Assembly (NCBI RefSeq): GCF_036370855.1
Contig: NC_088099.1
Span: 143,423,017 to 143,487,016, forward strand
Length of the DNA stretch: 64,000 nt
Source: Dromaius novaehollandiae
Lineage: Eukaryota > Chordata > Aves > Casuariiformes > Dromaiidae
Direction: 5' to 3'
Positions 13,895 through 25,019 of this stretch are shown here, one piece after another. Both the position numbers and the translations under genes were made by a program. The notes beneath the pieces were generated by a model that searched no databases, was not told where the DNA came from, and worked only from the letters and a program-made list of their open reading frames with translations. The stretch's first letter is position 1; every line of letters starts with the position of its first letter.

Positions 13895-16040
13895 GACAAG
13901 AGAGAGTTTGAGTTGGAGGCCAGAGTAGCTGCAAAACCGAGGAAGATCATCTGCCTGGAAAGCTGTAAGAATGATGAACGACCTTTCCTTTTCATTGCCT
14001 GTTGCCTCTTTTAGAGAATAAGAAAGACCAACCAGTTCATGCAAGATGCAAAGGGACTGTAGCTCATCTTGATTGCAGCACAAGGACCTGGAACTTCAAG
14101 GGTGCACCTTGAAGAGGGCTCCAGACAACACAAGGGCATGTATTTCTCTGAGACTGATACTAGCCTTTGAAGTATTGCTGGGAGTAGGGCTTGTGCTGGA
14201 GAACAGCCTAGGCATGTGTCAGCAGGCTGCACTTGTTCTCCCCAGAGGAGTCAATCCCCACTCCAAAACACCTATTAATGGGCTCTGGAGCTTTGGAAGT
14301 AGTACACATGGAGGAGTAAAATCAGGCCAGTAGTATTTTCAATGTGCAGAATACTCTAGGAATAAGAGGCCAAAGGTCTCTGCCTTTGTTATTACCCTCT
14401 TGTTGAAAATGCTGTAGCTCACTGGAAGATTTATTTTTTTTCTTGCCAACTTGCTGATTTCAATACTTTTGGCAGCTTGCAGTGTATTTCATACAACCTT
14501 TGCATTATCTGAGCTCCAACAAGACTTCTAGTGTGAGTAAGGCCACAGGAACAGGAGGGGTTTGCTCTGTTACGTTCTTTGAGCATGCTGCCTCTTTGAG
14601 CATGTCTTCATCTTTCCTCTCTTGCCACCCTGTGTAGCTTTTGAACTCACTGCCTGATTTCAGTGAGACTGGCATAAGGGTGGAGATTTCAAGGATACTG
14701 AATTCATCCATGTTTTCTGAAAAACTGGTACCTTACTAGACGAGACCCAAATTAGCATCTCCCACCCAATGAGCAGGACTGGAGTCACATAACAGGGAAC
14801 AGAGGGGCTAAAAGACATAACTCTATAGTAAAACAGGTTTCCCTCTTAGTTCTTGGAACAATTTACTTTAAGTATAGTTTTGGAAATTGTAACGTGGGAT
14901 TCTTGCTATACTAAGCAGATGGTAGATTGACATCACATAGGTTTTTCCTGTTTATCAGTAATATTTAATCACTAGTTCCAAGTAACACTTTTTCACACAT
15001 CAAATTATAGTGAGTTTGCTCTGGCGCTGTAGGGAGGGGAAAAAAAGATCATTTTTTCCAATTCAAACCAAAATGGATTTGTTTTGACAAGTAGTAGGTA
15101 TCATAGCTCTTATTGATCCTAGGAGCTTCTAAGTTAGACACTGTTCCCTCTAATAGCATTGTTTTCCTTTTGGAGATGTATTTCTAATGGCTTATCTGTT
15201 TTGCTGGCCATTGTTAAAATCAATGACAAAGAATATGGCAAAACAGGACAATGACTTTTTTCCTTTCTTTTTGACCTGCTCCCCTTCTTATGATCACCTA
15301 GCTCAATCTATGCCTTGTCTGGTGATGTCGAGGTGGCACTGACTTTCTCTGTTCTGTAGATGCTGTTTGTTGCTAATCCACTGAAGATCTTGAAATCCAA
15401 TAAAATTTGCCCCTTGGCAACATGAAAATCTCCCTTGTCCAATTCATTTTCCAACACAGAATTTCCAGATGAACCCAGACTCACTTTATACTGTTCTTGT
15501 TTTTTTATTGCCTAGTTATGAAATGTTTCGTGACAACATTTTAAAATAGTGAGTAAGTACCGCCCTAGTGGAACTTACTTATTTGCTTTTTAGGAATGAC
15601 ATCTTGTGCTTTTTTCCAGGACAGAAGTACCTTTCAGTCAGACAATTCAAAAGAGACAGCACTGCAGACAGTTAAGAGAAGTCAGATACTTGAACTGTTT
15701 CTCCCTTTATAGTGGACTATAGTTTCAAGAAATCAATGCTCTTTGCCAGACAGTTACTTTATGTAACAGGAAAGTTTTGGAGTCTGAGCATTACCGACCC
15801 ACCCATAGGGTGCATGGGGAGAGGTGTCATTGCCTCCCTTGTCTTCTCAGGGCAGTGTTTGTGAGGCAGGCAGGATGTATTTGGGATCAGGAGGGGCCAT
15901 CGCCCCATATCCTTGTGCCCTTTTGGAAAACATTTGTTGGCTCGGCCAATCTGACCAGTGCTGAGGAAATGCTGCTAAGAATTTACTCTTTTTTCCCTCT
16001 AGCTGGGTGGACTTTCCATTCCCTCGATCATCTCTGTCCC
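13895..16040. other. Unique noncoding DNA
   Basis: No gene or clear repeat seen. All open frames are under about 95 codons and lack recognisable domains. Confidence 0.55.
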
Positions 16041-16042
16041 TT

Positions 16043-16091
16043 ACTAGTCTGAGTTTATCTGTCCATCACTAGTCTGAGTTTATCTGTCCAT
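16043..16091 (+). repeat. 25-bp tandem duplication
   Basis: Two adjacent copies with a period of 25 bp (start 16043 and 16068), each reading ACTAGTCTGAGTTTATCTGT then CCAT. The copies agree at every position I can compare, suggesting a recent local duplication just outside the old CR1 relic. Confidence 0.92.
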
Positions 16092-16109
16092 GCAGCTCCT
16101 TCCTGTCTG

Positions 16110-17150
16110 ATACTCTGACCATCCTTCACTTTGGCAACATCTTCACCACCAGATTTCATTAGCACAGCATTGCTCTGTGTGCCACATTAAAGAAGAGCAC
16201 TCCCATGCTTGGTCCCTGAGGAACTCTGCTGTAAGCATTTGCCAGCCCCCCTCAGAGCTCAGCAAGTCTTTGCACCCCCTGGCTAGTTCCTTATCACCCT
16301 ACGAGTCTTGTACTAATCTACATCATCTCTGTTTGAACTAATAATTTCCCAGATGATGCCATGTTGGATGGTTTACTGGATTCTAGATAAATCTCATTTC
16401 CTTTGGCCAGTAAAATGCTTTTATCAAAGATAGGTATGGCTTAGCTGGACACATCTGTTTGATAAAAGTATGAGCTTGCATCCTCTTTCCTTATGCTTGT
16501 TATTTCCTTGAAATTTTGTTTTATGCCTTGTATGCTATATAGACCATATAAATGGGCCCATACTTTTGCGTGTTCTCACTATCCTTTTCTTGCAGACAGC
16601 CTAAACTACCCCGAAGTAAAAATATTTATTAAAAATCCTTGCTGTCAGACTCACTATTTCATTTGCTCTTTCATTATTCTGTGATTCGGAGATACAGATC
16701 ATCTGGTCCTTTGATTCAAACGCATTAAACCCCTTTGAATTTTGCTTCCACTTCAGGTTTGGTAATTTTTCTTAGTGTAATTAGCTACCCTGTCTTTGCC
16801 CCTCTGTTCATTATCATCCTCTTACTGCAAACCGAGATGAAGAATTCAATTAGTTTTGGGACCATACTTAGATTATCTTTAATCTGGATGCTAGTCTCTA
16901 TGCATAATAACTCCACTTCTTTCTCTCCTTGTTGTCATCTTTGTAGGCTGGCTCTGAACTATTTATGTCAATTTTCTTTGCAAAGTTAACACTGTTTTGG
17001 GACAGCTCTTACTTAGCTTGTTTCCAAATTTTCAATTACTTGTTCACCATTTTGGAGTCTAAGCAGATCATCAAGTTCAGCATTAATAAAGCATTGGTCT
17101 TCTGCTTGAATCTTCTTGAAGTGGATAAAATTTGCAGCTGCAATACTTTG
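16110..17150 (-). mobile_element. Old degraded CR1-family LINE fragment, minus strand
   Basis: The plus strand reads like the reverse complement of an ancient amniote CR1. At 16213-16235 a TCCCTGAGGAACTCTGCTG-type string corresponds to the CR1 stretch that normally reads CCCTGAGGAACTCCACT on this strand. It is followed by a 'GTTCCTTATC' segment (16287-16297), an 'ACTAATAATTTCCC' segment (16338-16351), a 'TCTAGATAAAT' segment and a 'TTTTATCAAAGATAG' segment (16417-16435), in the order expected for the ORF2 reverse-transcriptase region. The left half (to about 16500) is the more convincing; the extension to 17150 and both boundaries are uncertain. Many substitutions and indels leave no open frame, so it is long dead. 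I recognise the family from memory of reptile CR1 consensus, without alignment. Confidence 0.6.
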
Positions 17151-17179
17151 CCTAGCCCTGGAAAGATGAGCACAGGGCT

Positions 17180-19680
17180 CTACTATCAGGCAGCATAAAG
17201 AGAAGTCCATGGGGAAGAACAGGGAAATAAAAGATGGCAGTGAGCAGATGCCTGTTTTTTTTCCCTCTGAGGGTTTATAATCCTCCCACAGAGGCTGGCT
17301 GAGCAGAGCAGGTCTGGGGGAGCGGCAAGACCAGGCTGGTCAGGAGCACAGGCTGTTACAGCTGTCTGTATTTGTCCTCTCTTTGCATCTTTTAAAAAAG
17401 TTGATGCATTAGTGGCCAAGATACTATCCTCAAACACCTGGATGACATTCACCCCTCTGGAGAAAAAAAATATGAAGATTTAATACACAGAACATGTGGA
17501 AAATGCCATTCTTGCCCACACTGGCAAGGCAAGCATGAGCTGTGGAGGCAAGGGCTAGAGCTCACAGCACCTTGCCCGGATGGCTGGTCATCTGGCTCAC
17601 CAGAGCAGAGTCTTCTCATGGCAGGGACAGCCTCAAGTTTGCTCTGGTTTGTTTTGTTTTGATGAGTTTGGTTGCTGGGATTTATCACAGCTGTGTGACT
17701 TGCGTTATCCCACTCAGAGATAATGTGGGAAAATAGTCTTAGTTTTCATTTGCTAGGAAGACACTAAGGACATTTGTTGAGACTGGATAATGTCATTTCA
17801 GCAAAGAACAGAAAGGTATGCTATGCACCAAGGCCCTTTTCCTTAAATTCAAGTATGATATAGTTTTAGTTCCTATTAAAGACAGATAAGAGCAGTAAAT
17901 GCAGCAGATCCAAAAATATCTATAATTGAATCTTACAGAATTTGTGCAAAGCCATTGGCTGTTTCTAGCTTGCTTTCACTAATTCTTGGGGTATTTCTGC
18001 ATCTTTTTGGAAGGCAGATGTTGGCTCGATCTTACTTGTGCTCCACAGTAACCATTGTCTGAGTGTGGTTACCTTCTTAGGCTGTTTTTTTTGTTTTTGG
18101 GGTTTTTTTTTTTGCCAGGTAAAGCATGCTAATGTAGCTTTCAGTCAGTTCAAACCAGGGGAAGAGTGAGTTCATATCTGTCTGCAAAATACCATGTAGA
18201 CCTATACCCGGAGTAAACTGAAATCAATAGAAAGACTTCTGTTGATTTGTGCAAGTCTACCTTTGCATTCAGGTTCATACCTGGCATTGCACAGTTCAAA
18301 GTAAAGTTAGCATGTGACTGCCTGTTTACTGGGTGGGATCCAATTAGAAAGTTGCCTTGTGTACCACTTTGCTTTATGAATCAGCACCCTGGGAAAACAA
18401 ACCATAATGCCAGCAATGTTTTCAGAAGAAGGGCACTGCAGAGAAACACAAAGCACCAACTGGGACCTTCACGTAGGTCTGTGGATTCAAATTCTCATGA
18501 AAATTTCTGAAATGTTTGGCTTAGTGTCCAGGGGTCATAACTGACTCGGTGTTGTCTTCATCTCTTTGGGAAGGAGCAGAGAGAGCTGAAGAGAAAATCA
18601 TAGGGGGCAGGGGAATCTGTTTTGCTCTTACCTCCCTGAAGATTGATAGGGCTTCTTTTTTTTGTTACCACAGATGCAACATAGTGTTAGTAGTGCTAAA
18701 ATTGCTCTGTGCCTGGTTCATGACAGTGCTGGTTTTGTAGGGCCGATAGTATGAAAGCAGCCTTCAAGCACAGTTTGTGCAGGTGATACATATTTGCACT
18801 GCAGGTATCTGCCTACCAGCCTACACATGTAAATCCTGCTGCAGATGGAGGTGAGAGGATGGGCACAGATACCAGCAGTCCATAGCTCTGGGCTGTGTGG
18901 GACTGGAGAGCTTAGGGAGAGTAAAAGGTGTTGGAAAAGGCAAAAATGAGAAGTGAATTGTCCAAGGAAAGTAGATGGCCACTATTGCAGGACTCTGTGC
19001 ACATCTGTACCCAGTCCCCTCTTTGTGCTGGAGCAGAGCTGATGCAGAAGTCATCAGGAATTTGGTGCATTTCAGAGAAATACCCTCTCTAGCTCCTCCT
19101 CCTGTATTTAGCCAATTTATCACGAATGTATCACCACTTACCTTTTGGATATCAAAGGGAGAAAGGGGAAAAGGGCATGTTATCAAGGAAAGGGACAAGA
19201 TGTCTGGTCTAAGCAAGGAAACAGATGCCAAAAATGCTTTCATTACTATCTCTTCAGCAGCTACTGACACTAGGAAACCTTCCTCTATTATCTGTGGAGG
19301 AAGAAGTTAATAAAGCATCTGCCAGAAATACTGTATAACAATGTGTACAAGAACAGCAAGTTCCCCTTCGGGACAGTGAAACTCGAAGGGCTTTCATTCA
19401 AGCAGATCTTTTTATTCTGATCTGAGCTGTGCTTGTCCAGTAATAAAAAGTTAGAGGCATGGCAAAGTCTGGCAATTTAGAGTATACCCATCAAACATCA
19501 AAGAGCACAGATTAGCCACTGGGTGAAGTCCTGGCCGATTTGGAGGGAGGAGACACAGAGATGTCATGATCAGGACCAGCAGGGAAATAAAGCAGAGTCA
19601 GTTGCTCATTGTGTTCAAATTCAACACAGATGATATTTCACTGTTTGGCCAGATAAGGCAGAGAGGGCAGGGATGAGTCT
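17180..19680. other. Unique noncoding DNA
   Basis: No gene recognised. A T/G-rich low-complexity patch lies at about 18085-18115. A 149-codon minus-strand frame (18821-19270) shows no domain I recognise and is probably chance. The last 200 bases lead into the minisatellite. Confidence 0.55.
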
Positions 19681-19685
19681 GGGGA

Positions 19686-20389
19686 GGAGGGAGTGCAGTG
19701 ACTACAGCGTGGGTGCTGGGGAGGGAGCACGGTGACCACAGCGTGGGTACTGAAGAGAGTGTGGTGACCACAGCGTGGGAGCTGAGGAGGGAGCGTGGTG
19801 ACCAGAGTGTGGGTGCTGAGGAGGGAGCGTGGTGACCAGAGCGTGGGTACTGAGAAGAGAGCGTGGTGACCATGGCGTGGGAGCTGAGGAGGGAGCATGG
19901 TGACCAGAGCGTGGGTACTGAGAAGAGAGCGTGGTGACCATGGCGTGGGAGCTGAGGAGGGAGCGTGGTGACCAGAGCGTGGGTACTGAGAAGAGAGTGT
20001 GGTGACCACAGCGTGGGAGCTGAGGAGGGAGCGTGGTGACCAGAGCGTGGGTGCTGAGGAGGGAGCATGGTGACCAGAGCGTGGGTACTGAGAAGAGAGC
20101 GTGGTGACCATGGCGTGGGAGCTGAGGAGGGAGCATGGTGACCAGAGCGTGGGTACTGAGAAGAGAGTGTGGTGACCACAGCGTGGGAGCTGAGGAGGGA
20201 GCGTGGTGACCACAGCGTGGGTACTGAGAAGAGAGCGTGGTGACCACAGCATGGGAGCTGAGGAGGGAGCGTGGTGACCACAGCGTGGGAGCTGAGGAGG
20301 GAGCGTGGTGACCACAGCGTGGGTGCTGAGGAGGGAGCGTGGTGACCACAGCATGGGAGCTGAGGAGGGAGCGTGGTGACCAGCCTATG
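19686..20389 (+). repeat. 34-bp minisatellite, about 20 units, with 68-bp higher-order pattern
   Basis: The GGTGACC core recurs at 19731, 19763, 19797 and then every 34 bp to 20375, with a degenerate first copy at 19697. One 32-bp step (19731 to 19763) marks a 2-bp deletion. Three unit types are distinguished after the GCGTGGG core: TACTGAGAAGAGA, AGCTGAGGAGGGA and TGCTGAGGAGGGA. The first two alternate through much of the array, giving a 68-bp dimer. Units 4-10 and 11-15 look like block copies differing by one dimer. GCGTGGG is intact in about 17 of 20 units, and GTGGTGACCAC is a near-palindrome in many. Because 34 is not a multiple of 3, each minus-strand frame repeats every 34 codons, and none contains a stop. 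This explains overlapping frames of 387, 238 and 215 codons rich in His, Ser, Pro and Leu. The array is probably length-polymorphic. Confidence 0.97.
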
Positions 20390-21060
20390 GGTGCTCAGCC
20401 CTGTGCCCCTGCCTGAGCCTGGGGGCACGTTGTGGCAGCCCACAGGGGCATCCTGAGGCACCAGCGGGATCCTGCCTGTTGGCGTGCTGGCCCGCACCAG
20501 CCCCCATTTTGGCACAGCAGTTTGACAGAAGCCGGCACTGCTTTGCCCTGGGAATCGGCAGCCTAAATACAGTGTCCAGCCCACATCCGGCAGTGGGGCA
20601 GTGAGGCCGCAGTGGGGTACCTTACTGCAGGCCTTGGGCCCTTTCTCTCTGCCTGGGACCGTGTCCCGTGAACGGCACCGCCTGTGGCTTTTTGCGCTTA
20701 CCGGGACTCTGAGAGCTGGTGAGGATCTGAACCAGACAACGTAGCTCGTCCCGCCTTGCATGCACGGCCGTGAGGAGCTGGGCCCTCAGGGGCTCCTCCC
20801 ATGCCTGGGGTGCAAGGGTGTGCAGATATGTGCCGGCCGGCCTCCCAGGAACGGGTTGCGAAATGCTGTCATCCTTCACAAAGGAAGGCAGGTTTCCAGC
20901 AGCAAAAGCTAATCTGCCTTTCAGTGCCCCAGAGTGATGGAAAGCGTTGTGCCAGGACCGGGAGGACTCCAAGAAGCAAGGATAACGTGACGCTCTAACT
21001 TCTGCACGTGAGCAGTGAGACATCACGTCAAAGGGCGTCTTAAATTCGTTTTTAATAAAA
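20390..21060. other. GC-rich flank of the minisatellite
   Basis: Unique, G+C-rich sequence with scattered CpG (for example 20655-20690 and 20740-20775). The 387-codon minus-strand frame starts here at 20761 and runs into the array. The unique N-terminal part (about 120 residues) has no recognisable domain, signal peptide or membrane segment. No gene is called. Confidence 0.5.
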
Positions 21061-21093
21061 CAGGATACTCATATGCCGGCACATTTAACAGAG

Positions 21094-21147
21094 GTATAGT
21101 ATATACCATATATATATATGAGTACTGAGATACATATATAGTATATC
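21094..21147. repeat. TA-rich low-complexity tract
   Basis: Imperfect TA/ATATAC repeats with a central run of alternating AT (about 21107-21119). This is simple-sequence DNA with easy strand opening. No gene overlaps. Confidence 0.8.
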
Positions 21148-21149
21148 CA

Positions 21150-22490
21150 AACATAACAGGGGTATGGTATAATATTTCCACGTGAGGGTTGAGGCTGGGT
21201 GTTAAGTATTACAAAATTAATTACTAGCAGCTACTGAGATAAGATAAGCTTCACAGAAGTGGACTGCAGCAGGTCAAGGAAAGGGGGAAGAAAAAGAGGG
21301 AGTGGGAGGAAAGGAAAAGTTCAGTAAGAAAAAACAAAAATATTTGAAATTTGCCAAGTGCGATAAATGCTGTGGAGATTTTTTTGAACAGTTGGAAAAG
21401 TTCCTTTTTAATATAGGTGGGACTAAAATACAGATGACAGAGAATTCCTGTTACAGAGTTTTGTTCCTTTCTCCTTACTGGAAAAAGATTTATTTGAGAG
21501 CAAAAGGATATTTCTATCTTGTTTCTTTGTTTTTCTGCAGTCGCTATCACTGCGTGCACGGTTAGTTTCCACAATGTTGTCAGGCACTTGGGCTCTCATC
21601 CAGCAAATACTTAAGCACACGTGTAACGTCCCAGCCAGTGTAAGGTTATCCATGTGCTTAGATGACTTTGGGTCAGGATCTTAATATCTGCTGCTCAGAT
21701 GTGCCTTGCACACAGCAAGGAGCAGACGCAGAAGAGCTAGACAATTAGCAAATGTTATTGTGAGACCACAGAGATACTGGCAAGAGGGCTCAGGGGCTAA
21801 TTCACTACCTGAAATATTAGTTGGATCTGGGAAAAAATAACTGGCAAATCTGTTATTCTCCGAAAAGTGCTGCTTTTGGGCACTTGAAGCAATCTGCAGA
21901 TTCATTCCAAATGAGTCAGGTTAGCTTAAACAGTGCAAACTGCAGAGTTCGGTGAGCGCTGCTGGCTTGGAGAGGGGAGGGTGGGCTTTGCTCCCTGACC
22001 ATACAGCCCCCCGGGTGGAGGGAGGGCAGTTGTCAAGCAACAGTGACCTCTCCTGCCCACACAGCTCCTCACTGAAGTCCAGCTCCAAAGGAAGACTTTT
22101 GTTTCCATATATCCTTGGCTTTTTTAAAAAGATGTCCAAAATTCTGTTATTGATCCAGAGTGATTTTTTTTCCCATGCACATTGCCAAGTAATCAATTCT
22201 TGTTTGATCCAAACTATTTTTCCCGGTTTCTTTCAGCTCGGCCCCCCGATGAGAAGAAAAGAAGGCGTGCACAGCTCAAGAGCATCAATTAACCGAAGGC
22301 ATCCACATTCAGCTACAAGATAATTCTGGCTGGTCCCTTAGGAGGTGCTGATTGTGGTTACTAGATGATGGGATGTTTTTCCAGCTAATAGCATTTCATT
22401 TTTTCATCTACTCTCTCAAGTTTTTGACCTTGTCTCCTGGTGCTTCACTGCCAGCAAGGCAGGATTCATGCAAGGGTGTATTTTCATCTT
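21150..22490. other. Unique noncoding DNA
   Basis: No gene recognised. Open frames are under 125 codons on both strands and overlap one another. The right edge is the insertion point of the CR1 element. Confidence 0.55.
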
Positions 22491-22492
22491 TT

Positions 22493-22942
22493 CAAGGCTA
22501 CTAAGATGATTAAGGGACTGGAGCATCTCTCATATGAGGAAAGGCTGAGTGAGCTGGGACTGTTCAGCCTGGAGAAGAGAAGACTGAGGGGGGATCTGAT
22601 CAATGTGTACAAGTATCTGAAGGGAGGGTGTAAAGAGGATGGGGCCAGACTCTCCTCAGTGGTGCCCAGCGATAGGACAAGAGGCAACAGGCACAAACTG
22701 AAACACAAGAAGTTCTGTCTGAGCATGACAAAAAACTTTACTGTGAGAGTAACAGAGCACTGGAACAGGTTGCCCAGAGAGGTTGTGGAGTCTCCTTCCT
22801 TGGAGATATTCAAAAGCCATCTGGACACAATCCTTGGAAATGTGCTCTAGGTGACCCTGCTTGAGCAGGGGTTTTGGACTAGATGATCTCCAGAGGTCCC
22901 TTCCAACCTCAGCCCCTCTGTGATTCTGTATAATTCTGTGAT
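22493..22942 (+). mobile_element. CR1 LINE, 5'-truncated 3' end (avian CR1-E/J-like)
   Basis: This is the 3' end of a chicken-repeat-1 non-LTR retrotransposon. The plus strand encodes about 119 in-frame codons of the ORF2 C-terminus, with the family's features in order: [61 protein letters not shown] and a final short helix before the TAG at 22848-22850. A 92-bp 3' UTR follows, with the stem-loop at 22855-22870 and the CTAGATGATCTCCAGAGGTC block. The end is an imperfect ATTCTGTG octamer repeat, as in CR1, which lacks a poly-A tail. Upstream ORF2 sequence (the catalytic reverse-transcriptase motifs and the endonuclease) is missing, so this is a dead-on-arrival copy. The unbroken frame shows it is far younger than the other two CR1 relics here. 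Subfamily assignment is from memory. Confidence 0.95.
22855..22870 (+). other. CR1 3'-UTR stem-loop
   Basis: CCCTGC and GCAGGG form a perfect 6-bp stem with a TTGA loop, five bases after the ORF2 stop. CR1 3' UTRs carry a conserved hairpin thought to be recognised by the element's own reverse transcriptase for target-primed reverse transcription. Both arms are intact here. Confidence 0.8.
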
Positions 22943-23804
22943 CTAGCACAACTGCTACTACCCAGAGGCCAAATCTGGGATGTGGTGGCCAACCTCAGCT
23001 CCTCTCGCTCCGCCTGCCTGCACAGGCTGGAGGTCATTCCCCACAGGTGGCTGCAATGAGGCCACTCTGTTGGGGGAGAGGCTTAGCCACATAGATACCA
23101 GCCACACTGTGACACCAAGCCTCTGTGCCAGAATATGGGCCCTGGCTCCTTATAGATACCAGTACAGATGCAGTCTCGGATGATCTGCAAGGAGGCAGAA
23201 AGTGGATTTTGTCTTACTTGTGTCTCAGGATGCTTTTCCTGTCTAACCGATGACAGTGCAGATGAGGGTGAGAAACTGGCCCTACCTTTCAAGGGAAATG
23301 TGGAAGAAGAGGCAGGGAGGGGGGCAGACATGGACTTCAGCATGGTGCAGGATGCAGAGGAGCAGGGGGCAGGCAGGGCCCTGCCACTGGAGTAAGGAGG
23401 AGCAGCCAGGGATGAGCAGCCACCAGCTTCCACCTGTGGGGTTGCCAGGAGCAGAGCTGGGGAAGGTTTGGTAAGCGATGGTGGAGAGCCGGTGGATGTA
23501 CTCGTCAGTGGGAATGAGTGACATCGTCTGGGGGGAAGATGCTGCTGGTGGGTTTTCCTCCCTGTGGGAGGGGGTTCCTGTTCCTGTTTGGGCCCTTGGG
23601 ACTTGTGCTCCTTCCCCAAGCCACAGGAAATTCCTACCTTCTCCACCTCTCCATCTCCCCATATTTCCCCTTGTCAGGTAGTAAAAAAGCCATGAGCTGA
23701 GCTGCCTAAACACAAGAGACTTGGTTTTAAAGCACGTAAATTTTTTTAAAGTGCGAGGCTGTTGCATAGATCTCAGTACATCTCCCTCTGTCCAAAGAAA
23801 CCAT

Positions 23805-23832
23805 TTTAATCAGGTCTAAAGACCTGATTAAA
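23805..23832. repeat. Perfect 28-bp palindrome (13-bp arms, AA spacer)
   Basis: TTTAATCAGGTCT (23805-23817) is followed by AA and then its exact reverse complement AGACCTGATTAAA (23820-23832). The DNA could extrude a cruciform. An RNA copy would have only a two-base spacer, so its stem would have to open by one or two pairs to form a loop. Each arm contains TAATC (GATTA inverted), the core bound by K50-type homeodomains such as OTX/PITX/CRX, so the palindrome could be a homodimer site. A perfect 13-bp arm with a 2-bp spacer is not common by chance in 64 kb. I see no flanking target-site duplication, so a transposon footprint is not supported. Confidence 0.95.
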
Positions 23833-24904
23833 GATCGCATTATTTAAGCTGGAGCGCCAGAAAAGTTATTTTAGATCAAGAGATCCTTTCTGTGGTATAT
23901 AACGAAAAGACAGCTTGTGGCGCAAAATCCCTCCACCATTCCTCAGTGTTACATGCCAGAGGTCCTCATACAGGGACAGACACCCACTGCCAGTGCTTGT
24001 ATCCTCCTAGAGCTCGGGTTTGGTGGTTCTTCTCATTGCTAGAAAGGGCAGTGATGAGGAAAATCTCCAAAGCAGCACTGCAAGTTATTGGACATGAAGC
24101 CAGACTTATTGATCCCTAAAGTGGAATCACTAATGTTCCCTGAGAACAGGAATTGGTGGCACTAAAGGAGGGCATCAGATTTTTTTACAGTGCTGCATTC
24201 ATGGGAAGCCATCTTCCACCTGATTTGGCCTGAACAATAAGGCTTTCACTGGGCCACCTTCAGTGAATGCGGCAGAGTGAACCACTTCTGTTTATTGTTT
24301 TTATTTCAAAAATCCCTTTGCTTGCAATGCCATGTCAGCTGTTAGAAAACTAAAATGTCTTTTCCTGTCTGTTTTTTTTCCACCCTGTTTTTCTATGAGA
24401 GCAAAAGTCAACATGACAACATTTTGCTCAGCCTTGTTTCTGTCTCTTTTTTATCTGTATTACTGATGCCAATGGAAATATTAAGTCTTTCAAACGGTAA
24501 GCTGCAGAGACCAGCAAAATATATGGGGTTTTTTTGGATAGATTACATTAAAATAATGCCTACTTGGGGCTTTTTCCTTTTGTTTTTAAAAGCAGCAAAA
24601 AGTCTTCAATATTTGAAAGAAGATTTCAAGTTGAAGCACTTTTTAAAATGTTTTAGTAAAAGAAAAGTCAAGAGTGGATTCTCAGCTGCTTAAATTGATA
24701 TAACTTCTTTCTGAGTGCAAGGTTGTTTTGGAGATTGACATTAGGGAAGCTCTAGTCTTTTGTGGGTTCAAAGGTCAGCCCATATAGTATTTCTGCTCTC
24801 TGTGTGTGTCTTCTATTTTATGGGCAAACAAATGTTATCTATTGTTAGCACTGTAGAGTCAAAACAAGTATGGGAAGAAAAGCTGGATTCTGTTCCTCTT
24901 TGTA

Positions 24905-25019
24905 GTGTTATATATGTGTGTAAATGATTGCATATGTTCAGATACATATGTATTATCAGTGTGTTTGTACATTAAAGATATGTATGTCATATGTATATTA
25001 TTACATATAGCACATATTG
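24905..25019. repeat. TA/CATATG-rich low-complexity tract
   Basis: Interspersed TATATG, CATATG, TGTATG and ACATAT words over about 115 bp, including several CATATG hexamers or near copies. It is probably a decayed TA/TG microsatellite. No gene overlaps. Confidence 0.7.

Noticed and set aside
19686-20389. CRISPR array
   Set aside because: The repeats are directly adjacent 34-bp units without unique spacers in a vertebrate-type genome. This is a minisatellite.
23083-23646. 187-codon minus-strand frame
   Set aside because: Low-complexity Pro/Ser-rich translation in a G-rich patch, overlapped by plus-strand frames. No recognisable family.
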